Assembly: GCA_025360325.1 (NCBI GenBank) | Contig: JANYCI010000126.1 | Coordinates: 1 to 38,437 of the forward strand | Reading direction: 5' to 3' | Source of the DNA: Limisphaerales bacterium | GTDB taxonomy: Bacteria; Verrucomicrobiota; Verrucomicrobiia; Limisphaerales; UBA11358 | Length of the DNA stretch: 38,437 nucleotides | Shown here: positions 1 to 8,019 of the stretch, piece by piece | Position numbering within the stretch: position 1 is the first letter of the stretch | Layout of the letters: each line of letters starts with the position of its first letter | Made by a program: the position numbers and the translations under genes | Notes under the pieces: generated by a model | The model's database searches: none | What the model was told of the DNA's origin: nothing | What the model saw: the letters and a program-made list of their open reading frames with translations, nothing else

Positions 1-1
1 C

Positions 2-1342
2 ATCTACACGCCGACGGTCGAACCCGGCGCGCGGCCCATCATCATCCATCCCGATGGCGACCTGACCATCAATTATCTCGACACGAAAGGTCTGCCGCTC
101 ACGTCCGACCATCTTTCCGCCGCGACTGCGCTCGTAGCGCGCATGATCGGCACATCGGCGCATGAAGATAAACAAATGCTGCGGCAGGCGCAGATCGCCA
201 AGTATCTGAATTTGCTCTACGAGGATTCATTTCAGGACTGGCAGAAGAAACGGCACGACCAGTTGCTCGACCTCGCCCGGCACGCTATGGCGCTTCAAAA
301 ATTTCGCGCCGAGAAAATGCCGCCCGGCGCAACGACTTTAGAAACTTTTGCGGACTTCCGCGACCAAGCCAAGCTTGGAACCAATGGGGGAAAGGCAGGA
401 CAGACATCGTCCAATACAGCGATAGGCTTCAATGATTGGGGACAAAATTACCTCGCCCAATTCGATGAAGCAACCGTTCTGAAATTCCTGAAAGACCCCA
501 AGACCTCGAAGGAAGTCCGCAATCTTGCCTTCGCCTGTTTCACGCCGGAGGAATTTCCCACGCACCGGATGCTGCAAGAACTGATGATGCTGGATGCCGC
601 CGGCTCGGAACGCGAACAGATTGTTGAGATCGCCACGCTGATTCTGCCGTGGTGTCGCGATGGCAATTACGGCTGTCTGTTCGATGGCGTGACGAATGTT
701 TCGCTCACCGGAAAAATCGCGCACTTTGAACTCGGCTACATTCCAGAGTCAGCGAAAGAACTAAAAGCCGCTGCGGGTTTCCTCATCACGAATCACGCGC
801 GCAAACACATCATCACGCTGCCGCGCGCGTTGCGGAAACGGAATATCTATGAGGAAGTCGCCCGCTTCCTCGACATTCCCGGCGGACAGGAAATTGTTCA
901 GGAGTCCTACGCGCAGTTGCGAAAATTTAACTGCTGGAACATCTCCATCGTGCAGCAATACGCGCGCTTCAAGCAGTCGCGCATCCGTTCCGCCGTGTTC
1001 GGCAACTCGCGCCAGTTTTTCATCATGCGCCAGAACGACCGCGCGGATTTGGAGGACATGGCCCAGGACATCGCGCTGCCGGAAGTGACCAAGCACGCGA
1101 TCATGAATTACCCGTTGCCCGACCATCAATCGGGTCAGAAGTATTCGCCGTTCGCTTATTTCCATACCGACTCTGGCAGAAATCTTTGCGGCACGGTTCA
1201 CAACATCGCTTCACCAGAGATGCTCTATTGCAGTTCGTCGAGCGGCGAACACTTCGACCAACGTGCGCGCGAACTGCGCGGCAGCGAGAACATCATTGAA
1301 GGCATCATCACCCACGCCAACAAACCAACATCACAACCATGA
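2..1342 (+). CDS. trbE: VirB4/TrbE-like conjugative transfer ATPase, C-terminal part (5' end outside window)
   Basis: Frame stays open to the left edge (ITPTVEPGARPIIIHPDGDLTINYLDTKGLPLTSDHLSAATALVARMIG...). C-terminal pattern resembles VirB4: NYGCLFDG...FELGYIP, RNIYEEVARFL at the Walker B position, NCWNISIVQQYARF, FFIMRQND. First gene of a trb-like order. Confidence 0.68.
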   Translation: MYTPTVEPGARPIIIHPDGDLTINYLDTKGLPLTSDHLSAATALVARMIGTSAHEDKQMLRQAQIAKYLNLLYEDSFQDWQKKRHDQLLDLARHAMALQKFRAEKMPPGATTLETFADFRDQAKLGTNGGKAGQTSSNTAIGFNDWGQNYLAQFDEATVLKFLKDPKTSKEVRNLAFACFTPEEFPTHRMLQELMMLDAAGSEREQIVEIATLILPWCRDGNYGCLFDGVTNVSLTGKIAHFELGYIPESAKELKAAAGFLITNHARKHIITLPRALRKRNIYEEVARFLDIPGGQEIVQESYAQLRKFNCWNISIVQQYARFKQSRIRSAVFGNSRQFFIMRQNDRADLEDMAQDIALPEVTKHAIMNYPLPDHQSGQKYSPFAYFHTDSGRNLCGTVHNIASPEMLYCSSSSGEHFDQRARELRGSENIIEGIITHANKPTSQP

Positions 1343-1749
1343 AAACCATCATTCAACTCACTTTGCTCCTCGCCCTTGCTGGCCTTTTGACCGGCTGCGC
1401 CGCGACCCGAACCGTCAGCGATGTCGGCTTCGGCGCTGGCGGCGCAGCCTTGGGCGGCGTGCTCGGCAAAAATCATCCCGCCGCCATCGCCGCCGGGGCG
1501 GCGGGCGGAATTCTGTTGAGCGAAGGGTTGCACTACGCCGCAAAATCACAGACCGGCAAAGCCTACACCAGCGGCTACGACCAAGGCCGTAGCGACGCCG
1601 TGAAACAACAGTATTGGTTGCAGGTCCAGAACCAGCAACCGAACCAACGCGATGCCCGCATCCGCCTCTACGAAGTGCATTTGCCGGAACAGATGATTGA
1701 CGGCGTGATTTTCCAGCCGACCACAAAATTTTTACGCATCGAAGAGTAA
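1339..1749 (+). CDS. Small lipoprotein with glycine-zipper-like segment, conjugation operon
   Basis: Signal peptide and lipobox LLTGC; Gly/Ala-rich GAGGAALGGVLG...AAGAAGGILL; ATGA overlap with upstream stop. Confidence 0.7.
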   Translation: MKTIIQLTLLLALAGLLTGCAATRTVSDVGFGAGGAALGGVLGKNHPAAIAAGAAGGILLSEGLHYAAKSQTGKAYTSGYDQGRSDAVKQQYWLQVQNQQPNQRDARIRLYEVHLPEQMIDGVIFQPTTKFLRIEE

Positions 1750-1832
1750 CTGCGTTACGGCCACCAGCAAACTGGCTTACACCCAATCATTGCAATCGTT
1801 GATTTCCGAACCAACCAACCACATCAAACACC

Positions 1833-2612
1833 ATGAAAAAATTATTTATCATCGCTGCCATCGCCCTGCCGATGGCCTTCACCGCCCGCGCGCAAGACAT
1901 CGTGTTCGACCCGACGATGAACGCGCAGCAAATCGAACACTTCGCGCAAGAAATCGCTAACCAGGTGCAGCAGATTCATACGCTCACCGACCAGCTCAAC
2001 GAGTTCAAACACTACGAGGATTTGTTCGGCGACCCGTCGAGCATCGCGCTGCCGATGGTGTCGGCGTTGAACAGCGATTTGCAGTTGCCCGAACTCGGAC
2101 AAAACCTCGACGCGTTGATTTCCATCACGGATGGCGCGGCGGCGTTGACCAACACGGTCAACGGACTTTACAACGCCATCGGCGCGACGTTTCAGACGCC
2201 GGATGGTGCGACCATCCAGCGCGCGACGAATGAGTTCAAACCCTTCGCCGCCATCAATCAGATGGCGGACAACTTTATCACCGTCGCGAACAACGCGGCG
2301 GCGCGACGTGCCGCCATCAAGAATCAAATCGCGCAGACCACTTCGCAGTTGAATCGCGCGACCACCGACGCCGAAGTGCAAAAATTGCAAGGCGCGCTCA
2401 CAAGCCTCAACGCCGACCTTGCCAGCACCGGTGACGAAGTGAACCAGGCCATCGGCTCCGCGCTCGTGCAGGACATCCAAAATCGGAACGCCGACCAGAA
2501 GCAGCAGCTCGCGCTGCGCGAGCAAGCCGATGCGGAGTTCCACGAGGCCGTCACGAATTATACCGCGAAGTTTTCACTGCTGAATGAACCCACGTTGTTC
2601 CCAACGCCGTAG
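1833..2612 (+). CDS. trbJ: TrbJ/VirB5-like conjugal transfer protein
   Basis: Signal peptide, then QDIVFDPTMNAQQIEHFAQEIANQVQQIHTLTDQLNEFKHYEDLFG, the typical TrbJ N-terminus; coiled-coil-like body; operon position. Confidence 0.75.
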   Translation: MKKLFIIAAIALPMAFTARAQDIVFDPTMNAQQIEHFAQEIANQVQQIHTLTDQLNEFKHYEDLFGDPSSIALPMVSALNSDLQLPELGQNLDALISITDGAAALTNTVNGLYNAIGATFQTPDGATIQRATNEFKPFAAINQMADNFITVANNAAARRAAIKNQIAQTTSQLNRATTDAEVQKLQGALTSLNADLASTGDEVNQAIGSALVQDIQNRNADQKQQLALREQADAEFHEAVTNYTAKFSLLNEPTLFPTP

Positions 2613-2654
2613 AACTTGCAACCTTCAACCTGCAACTTTTAACCCATCACCTTC

Positions 2655-3722
2655 ATGGCCACGTTCAACAGTCTGTTCCCGACATTCCTCACCAAGTGCG
2701 CTGACTTGCACACCTTGCTGTTGAGCGTGGCCTTCGCGTTTTTCATCACCGGCATCATCATCACGGCGTTTCACAAGCCCACGCATCGCACGCTGCTGCA
2801 TCTGCTGTTGCGCCTGCTGCTGCTGACCACGTTGCTCGTGATGCTGCCGTCGTGGGGCAATCAGATTCAGACGTTGCTGCATGATGACATTTTGTCTGGC
2901 CTCGGTGTTGACCCCGCGCTGGTCTATCAGCAATACAACAACTTGCTCGTCACCAAAACGAACACCACTGCGACCGCGTCGTGGTGGGACATCGTGGGTC
3001 AAATCCAAAGTGCCACCACCAACTTGATTGTCTCGGGCATCCTGTGGCTCATCGGGCAGTTCGCCTCGCTGCTGATCTTCTGGGCCTACATCTTTCAAAA
3101 ATTTATTCTCAACCTTGGCTATGCGTTGTCACCGCTGCTCATTGGCTTCATGGCCATCCCCGCGTTGAAGCACATCGGCACCCGCTACCTGCTGAATCTT
3201 GTCGGTGTCCTGATGTGGCCGCTCGGCTGGGCGGTTGCTGCGCTCATCACGCAAGGGATTTTGGATTTCATGACCGACCGGTCGTTTCTCACGATTGATC
3301 CCAGCGGCAGTCTTTATACGCTGCAAAATTTGATCGGCCTCGTCATCGCCGCGTTCTGGATCATCTTCAGCACCGTCGCCGCGCCGGTTGTCATCCAGCA
3401 CGTCGTCACCAGCGGCGCGCAGGCAGGCGGCGCATTGCTGGCTGGTGGATTCAGTTCTTTTTTACAAACCGCAGCCACGACGGCGGGAGCGGCGGCCACG
3501 GCTTCATCGGCAAAAATGCCGCTCGTCACCGCAGGCGCGGCGGGCATGGCGGCGGTGTTAAGCGCCGCGTCGTCCGCTGCCAACATGGGCAGTGCCGGGG
3601 CCATCATCATCGCCGGTTCCGGCCTGCCCCCGCGCTCCGCGCGCGGGCGGCCCGGCGACGACATCACCGGCGATAAGGCCGTCCGCGAACTCATCGCCAA
3701 ATCTAAACCCAATTACTACTGA
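2655..3722 (+). CDS. trbL: TrbL/VirB6-like polytopic membrane protein
   Basis: Several hydrophobic segments, Ala/Gly-rich C-terminus, position between trbJ and trbF. Confidence 0.68.
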   Translation: MATFNSLFPTFLTKCADLHTLLLSVAFAFFITGIIITAFHKPTHRTLLHLLLRLLLLTTLLVMLPSWGNQIQTLLHDDILSGLGVDPALVYQQYNNLLVTKTNTTATASWWDIVGQIQSATTNLIVSGILWLIGQFASLLIFWAYIFQKFILNLGYALSPLLIGFMAIPALKHIGTRYLLNLVGVLMWPLGWAVAALITQGILDFMTDRSFLTIDPSGSLYTLQNLIGLVIAAFWIIFSTVAAPVVIQHVVTSGAQAGGALLAGGFSSFLQTAATTAGAAATASSAKMPLVTAGAAGMAAVLSAASSAANMGSAGAIIIAGSGLPPRSARGRPGDDITGDKAVRELIAKSKPNYY

Positions 3723-3725
3723 CCT

Positions 3726-4382
3726 ATGGAAAATTTGAATTCCACACGAACCAACTCTAGCTCCACGCCACCGGCAACACGAAAGCATTTTGATCTGTTG
3801 CGACTCCTCGTGCTGCGCGACCGGTTGCCGTGGTTCTGGTTCGCGTTCACGGTGGTCGTGCTGCTGCTTTCCGCCGTGGATCGTTACCATCTGGTGTCGA
3901 TGTTCAAGCAGCGTGAGCGCGTCGTCATCATTGATCCCGCCGGGACGTATTACATTTCACCGTTGCTCCAATTTTCGGAGGCGAAACAACTGCACGTCCA
4001 GCTTGCCGAACTTGCTACGACCACTTTTCTCGAACGCAACCCGCGCGACTTCGATAACCCTGACCTGCTCAAGTTGCTGTTTTTGAAAAAGGCGTTCGCC
4101 AAGGCGCAGGATGAAAAAGTTTCCGAAAGCGTCGAGTTTCGCGCGAAGCAGTTGCACCAAAAATCTGAAATCGGTCGCGTGGACATTCTGGCGACGCGCG
4201 ACGACGAGGTGCTCGCCGCCGTTTCCGGCCAACTCATTCGCAGCGGCATTTTTCAGGAGAAGGCGTTCACCGAGGCCGTGCCGTTCACGCTCCGGCTGCG
4301 CCTGCTCCGCAACCCCAACCTGGCCCTCAACGGCCGCTTCCCCGTCGCCGTCGGCGACTTCAAATATGAAATCAACCGCTAA
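3726..4382 (+). CDS. trbF: TrbF/VirB8-like inner membrane protein
   Basis: Single N-terminal TM (LPWFWFAFTVVVLLLSAV) and NTF2-like periplasmic body; operon position. Confidence 0.6.
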   Translation: MENLNSTRTNSSSTPPATRKHFDLLRLLVLRDRLPWFWFAFTVVVLLLSAVDRYHLVSMFKQRERVVIIDPAGTYYISPLLQFSEAKQLHVQLAELATTTFLERNPRDFDNPDLLKLLFLKKAFAKAQDEKVSESVEFRAKQLHQKSEIGRVDILATRDDEVLAAVSGQLIRSGIFQEKAFTEAVPFTLRLRLLRNPNLALNGRFPVAVGDFKYEINR

Positions 4383-5337
4383 TACACTACTCCTTTCATC
4401 CGCAGATTGCGCAGATGAACGCAGATTAAATCATCGGCGAAAATCAGCGTCATCTGCGGAAGGTGTCTTCTGCCTCTTGCTGTTGAGCGGCACGCTAGCC
4501 TTGGCCGACTCGCCCGCAATCCAGCGAACATGGCTGGATGATCGTGTCGTCGTCACCGTGCCAGTCGCGACGAACCGCGTCACCACGGTCAATTTTCCCG
4601 GTGCGATTGAGGCCATTGATGGCGTTGGCTTCACCGTGGACGGAAAAACTTCCGGCGCGTTCCAACTCGCGCACGCAAACCGTTCGGCGTTCTTTTCCGT
4701 GCGTGCGCTCGCCCTCGGTGTTTCCGCCAATCTCAATGTCCGGTGGAACGAACGCACCTATGTTTTGGAGTTTATCGAAAGTAACCCACCTATGCTGTCG
4801 CTGAATCTTGAACTGCCGCCAACACCGATGGAAAACGGTGCGGTTCGTGCGTCGGAGTTCAATCCGCTTAAACTGCTTGCGCTGCTTGACAAGGCGAAGG
4901 CGTTTCCGTTGCTCAAGCAGCAGCACCCCGAAGCCGTCAGCGATGTCAGTTTCACCAGCTACGACGGCCATCCGCTCGTCAGCGATTTCAACGACTACCA
5001 AATTCAGATCGAACAGGCGTTCCGTTTCAATGCCGAGGACTCGCTCGTTTTCCGCATCGCCATCACCAACGCCACCGAAGCGCCGCTCATGTATCAGCCG
5101 GACAGTTTCATGGTTCGTGCCGGCAACCGGCTTTATCCGCAATCCATCAGTGATGCGGATGGTTCTGTTGGGCCGCACGGAAAGAGCATCGTTTATTTCG
5201 CCATCACCGGCACGCCCGATGGCGGACGTAATGACCTGTCATTAAAAAATAATTTCACCGTGCTGATGAAACGTCTTTCACCGCCGCCAGTAGTCAGCAC
5301 CAACGTCCCCGTCACAATTCAAACGCCAAAAAAATGA
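4366..5337 (+). CDS. trbG: TrbG/VirB9-like outer-membrane channel protein
   Basis: ORF track starts at 4111, but ATG 4366 overlaps the end of the upstream gene and gives MKSTANTLLLSS...VFCLLLLSGTLALADSP (signal peptide). Body VTVPVATNRVTTVNFPGAIEAIDG fits a VirB9-like N-domain; located between trbF and trbI. Confidence 0.5.
   Translation: MKSTANTLLLSSADCADERRLNHRRKSASSAEGVFCLLLLSGTLALADSPAIQRTWLDDRVVVTVPVATNRVTTVNFPGAIEAIDGVGFTVDGKTSGAFQLAHANRSAFFSVRALALGVSANLNVRWNERTYVLEFIESNPPMLSLNLELPPTPMENGAVRASEFNPLKLLALLDKAKAFPLLKQQHPEAVSDVSFTSYDGHPLVSDFNDYQIQIEQAFRFNAEDSLVFRIAITNATEAPLMYQPDSFMVRAGNRLYPQSISDADGSVGPHGKSIVYFAITGTPDGGRNDLSLKNNFTVLMKRLSPPPVVSTNVPVTIQTPKK
4399..4460. repeat. Short palindromic repeat (TCCGCAGAT ... 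ATCTGCGGA) with three CGCAGAT units
   Basis: Perfect 9-bp terminal inverted repeat at 4399-4407 and 4452-4460; CGCAGAT at 4401, 4410 and 4420. Lies inside the signal-peptide region of the trbG-like CDS. Confidence 0.7.
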
Positions 5338-6308
5338 AACCGCGCGAATTTCTTAATTTCTTTAAGACCAAAAGCGGCCGGCTGGTTGCCTTCGGCGCCC
5401 TCTTCGCCGCCGCGCTGACCATCTTCGGCGTGATCCGCAAACATCAGGCGGCGGGCGACGAACCGGTTTCGCCGCTGTTGTCCACCAACCAGCCGCAAGT
5501 GATTCACTCGCTCGTGCGCTCGCTATTCCCGTTCAATCCGCCGCCGGAAAAACCTGAACCCAAATTAACTGTCACGGAAAAATCAAAATACCAAACCAAT
5601 TTTGTTTCGCCGCCCGTCGCAGCCTCGCTACCTGCCATCAGTTTGTTTGCCGATAGCGGAACCGAAACCCCCAAGCCGAAAAAAACAAACGTATTCTCTG
5701 CGCCGTTCGGACGTTTGATCCCGTGCGAAACGATCATCACGGTGGATTCGTCCGCCATCCAGACGCCCATCGTCGGCCTTGTCACTGAGAACATTTTCCA
5801 CGCGGGGCGGCTCGTTATTCCCGTCGGCACGGAAGTTCACGGCACGGCCCAGAACGGTCACGCACGCGACCGTATCGCCAGCGGCGACAATTGGACATTC
5901 GTCTGGCACTCCGGCGAAAAGTTACCGCTCAAGGCCATCGCGCTGGATCGCGAGTTCGTGAACGCCACCAACCAATCCGGCTGGGGCATCACGGATGGCA
6001 GTGCTGGTCTGCGCGGTGAAGTCATCAAGGCGGATGATAACGCGGAACTAAAAATGTTTGGCGCGACGTTTCTGTCCGGCGCGGCGGACGCGCTGACGGA
6101 AAAACAGCCGACGCTGTTCGGCTCGCTCACCAGCCGTTCGCTGAACAACGCTCCGCTCGTCGGCGCGCAGGACGTGCTCAAGACCTACGCGCAGCAGATT
6201 GCCAGCACGCTTCAGCGCGATGGCTTCTATGTCCGCGTGCCGAGCGGCAAACAGTTTTACCTCTACGTCCTGCAAACCATTGACCCTGCCGATGCGACAA
6301 AAAATTAA
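5334..6308 (+). CDS. trbI: TrbI/VirB10-like protein
   Basis: N-terminal TM, Pro-rich region, then PCETIITVDSSAIQTPIVGLVTENIFHAGRLVIPVGTEVHGTAQ...RI...W, typical of the VirB10/TrbI beta-barrel. Confidence 0.82.
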   Translation: MKPREFLNFFKTKSGRLVAFGALFAAALTIFGVIRKHQAAGDEPVSPLLSTNQPQVIHSLVRSLFPFNPPPEKPEPKLTVTEKSKYQTNFVSPPVAASLPAISLFADSGTETPKPKKTNVFSAPFGRLIPCETIITVDSSAIQTPIVGLVTENIFHAGRLVIPVGTEVHGTAQNGHARDRIASGDNWTFVWHSGEKLPLKAIALDREFVNATNQSGWGITDGSAGLRGEVIKADDNAELKMFGATFLSGAADALTEKQPTLFGSLTSRSLNNAPLVGAQDVLKTYAQQIASTLQRDGFYVRVPSGKQFYLYVLQTIDPADATKN

Positions 6309-6320
6309 TGCTCCCTGATT

Positions 6321-6881
6321 ATGAAAACAATCTGCCTTATTCCTTTGCTGTTGTTGTCCGCGTGTTCCACCGCGCCCAAGTTGGTTGTGGCTCCGCTGCC
6401 CTCACCGACAACAGAAAATTCATCCGTCCGTTATCCTGAAATTGTCCGTGCCTATCATGTAGGCCGCTACGCTGATGGCGATTCGCTGCTGTATGAGCAG
6501 CACGCCGTGTATCGCGTGGAGCAAAATGCACGCTGGGATTTTCATCCGGGCGAAGTTGCACCGAAAAATTCCACGCTGCCACGCGACGCGGCTTTCAATC
6601 CCGCGCCCGTCAACGATGCGATTGTCGCGGAGTTAAATTCACAGAAACTCGCCACCGGGCAAATCCTGGCGCAGTCGCGGACACTAGCCGCGTCATTGGA
6701 GCAGTTTCAATCTGCGCTTTCGCAGTCGCACACGAACTGGCAGCAGATGGCAAAACTGCGTAGCTCGCTTTCTGAAATGCAGCGCCGTCTCGACGCGCTC
6801 GAAGCGGCGCGTATGTCCCAGCCATCGCCGGCGGCGACCAATTCTTCCACGGCCAGTCCCTTCGACCCGCTGATGCCGTGA
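6321..6881 (+). CDS. Lipoprotein in conjugation operon
   Basis: MKTICLIPLLLLSACS signal/lipobox; downstream of trbI-like gene. Confidence 0.65.
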   Translation: MKTICLIPLLLLSACSTAPKLVVAPLPSPTTENSSVRYPEIVRAYHVGRYADGDSLLYEQHAVYRVEQNARWDFHPGEVAPKNSTLPRDAAFNPAPVNDAIVAELNSQKLATGQILAQSRTLAASLEQFQSALSQSHTNWQQMAKLRSSLSEMQRRLDALEAARMSQPSPAATNSSTASPFDPLMP

Positions 6882-6943
6882 ACTCAATTTGCCGGCACTT
6901 TAGCCGGCAATTTCAAACACAACAACAAACATACCAACTCATC

Positions 6944-7330
6944 ATGAGCACAAAAACAAAAACACCACCAAACGGCGCAAACGGAGCCGCCGAACCTTAC
7001 ACCTACCGGATCAACCCGGAAGTGGAAAAGAAGCTTGATGGTTACATCAAAGATAATCCGAAATTTTGGACCTATGTGCAGGATATGCCGCGTGACCGGC
7101 TCGAACGCGCCCTGGTGCTGAAAGAGGTTCGCCAAGTGGAACGCATGGAACGCATCCGCGACGGGTTGATGAAGGAAATCAATGGCAACCCGGAGACCAA
7201 GCAGGCTTACGAGACGATCTTGAAGAACGTCCCGGAAAACATGCGCGATTTGGTTATGACGCAGATGGCGGGCCAGGCCAAACGGGCCGTGGCGCGCAGC
7301 AATCGGCTTGCCGAATCGGTCGGCACATGA
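6944..7330 (+). CDS. Small soluble charged protein, conjugation operon, function unknown
   Basis: ORF track starts at 6878; ATG 6944 (MSTKTKTPPNG...) is preferred because the upstream 22 codons look like intergenic sequence. Confidence 0.6.
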   Translation: MSTKTKTPPNGANGAAEPYTYRINPEVEKKLDGYIKDNPKFWTYVQDMPRDRLERALVLKEVRQVERMERIRDGLMKEINGNPETKQAYETILKNVPENMRDLVMTQMAGQAKRAVARSNRLAESVGT

Positions 7331-7498
7331 GGTTTTTCCGGCTCAAGAAAACGCCTGCCCGCCTTGACAATCTTCTATTCGGTAGCAAGTTGCCATAGTT
7401 CAGCGAACGGGATAATCCGCACGTTATCTCGGCTGGAACAATGGTCGCGGTCGGATCAGAAGCGCCGCGTGGTCAGCCTTTGTCAAACGCTGTCGGGG

Positions 7499-7521
7499 GT
7501 TGATGTTCAACCAACATCAAC
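7499..7521. promoter_or_regulatory. Perfect inverted repeat GTTGATGTT-N5-AACATCAAC (operator, hairpin or weak terminator)
   Basis: Read directly; followed by GCGTTTTCTT. Confidence 0.45.
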
Positions 7522-7600
7522 GCGTTTTCTTGAGCCGGTCGTCACCTTGTTTCAACGAGGTTGTGCGATGGCTATTGGCGCGACAATGCGATTGGAGGGT

Positions 7601-7623
7601 CGGTTCATGGAACAATTGAACCG
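7601..7623. promoter_or_regulatory. Perfect inverted repeat CGGTTCA-N9-TGAACCG upstream of XRE regulator
   Basis: Read directly; ~100 bp upstream of the HTH gene start. Confidence 0.45.
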
Positions 7624-7719
7624 CTGCCAAAGTTGTTTTCTTTCGCCAGAACTTTCTTGGCGGTCAAATTCTTCTTTTGAAATTCAGACCAGCGTTGCCT
7701 GCGGAAAGGAGCGTTGGGC

Positions 7720-7980
7720 GTGAAAGTCTGGGCGAATGACATTGGCCCGAACCTGGCCCGCCTCCGCCTCCGCCGTGGGTTGACGCAGGAGCAGTTCGCC
7801 GCGCAGTTGCAGGTCTTGGGCTACGACTTCAGCCGCCAAGTCATCGCGAACATCGAGTCCCGTCGCCGCCGCGTCTTTGAAGATCACCTGCGGGCATTCA
7901 TCCGGGTGCTGCGCTGCACGCTGGACGAACTGTTCTTCGGCGTTTCCCTGGTTTCGACCACCCATCCTGCGCGCCGGTGA
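7720..7980 (+). CDS. XRE-family helix-turn-helix regulator
   Basis: NLARLRLRRGLTQEQFAAQLQVLGYDFSRQVIANIESRRRRV is an XRE HTH; GTG at 7720 with GGAAAGGAG upstream (track starts at TTG 7714). Confidence 0.8.
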   Translation: MKVWANDIGPNLARLRLRRGLTQEQFAAQLQVLGYDFSRQVIANIESRRRRVFEDHLRAFIRVLRCTLDELFFGVSLVSTTHPARR

Positions 7981-8019
7981 GCAACCGGCATTTGCAAATT
8001 TCCCTGTCTGAGAGTAATT

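Noticed and set aside
4111-4365. N-terminal 85 codons of the 408-aa ORF
   Set aside because: Overlaps trbF out of frame with Arg/Ser/Ala-rich composition; start at 4366 yields a signal peptide.
7364-7723. 119-aa ORF upstream of XRE gene
   Set aside because: Begins at TTG within TTGACA, low-complexity composition, contains the palindromes; more likely regulatory DNA.
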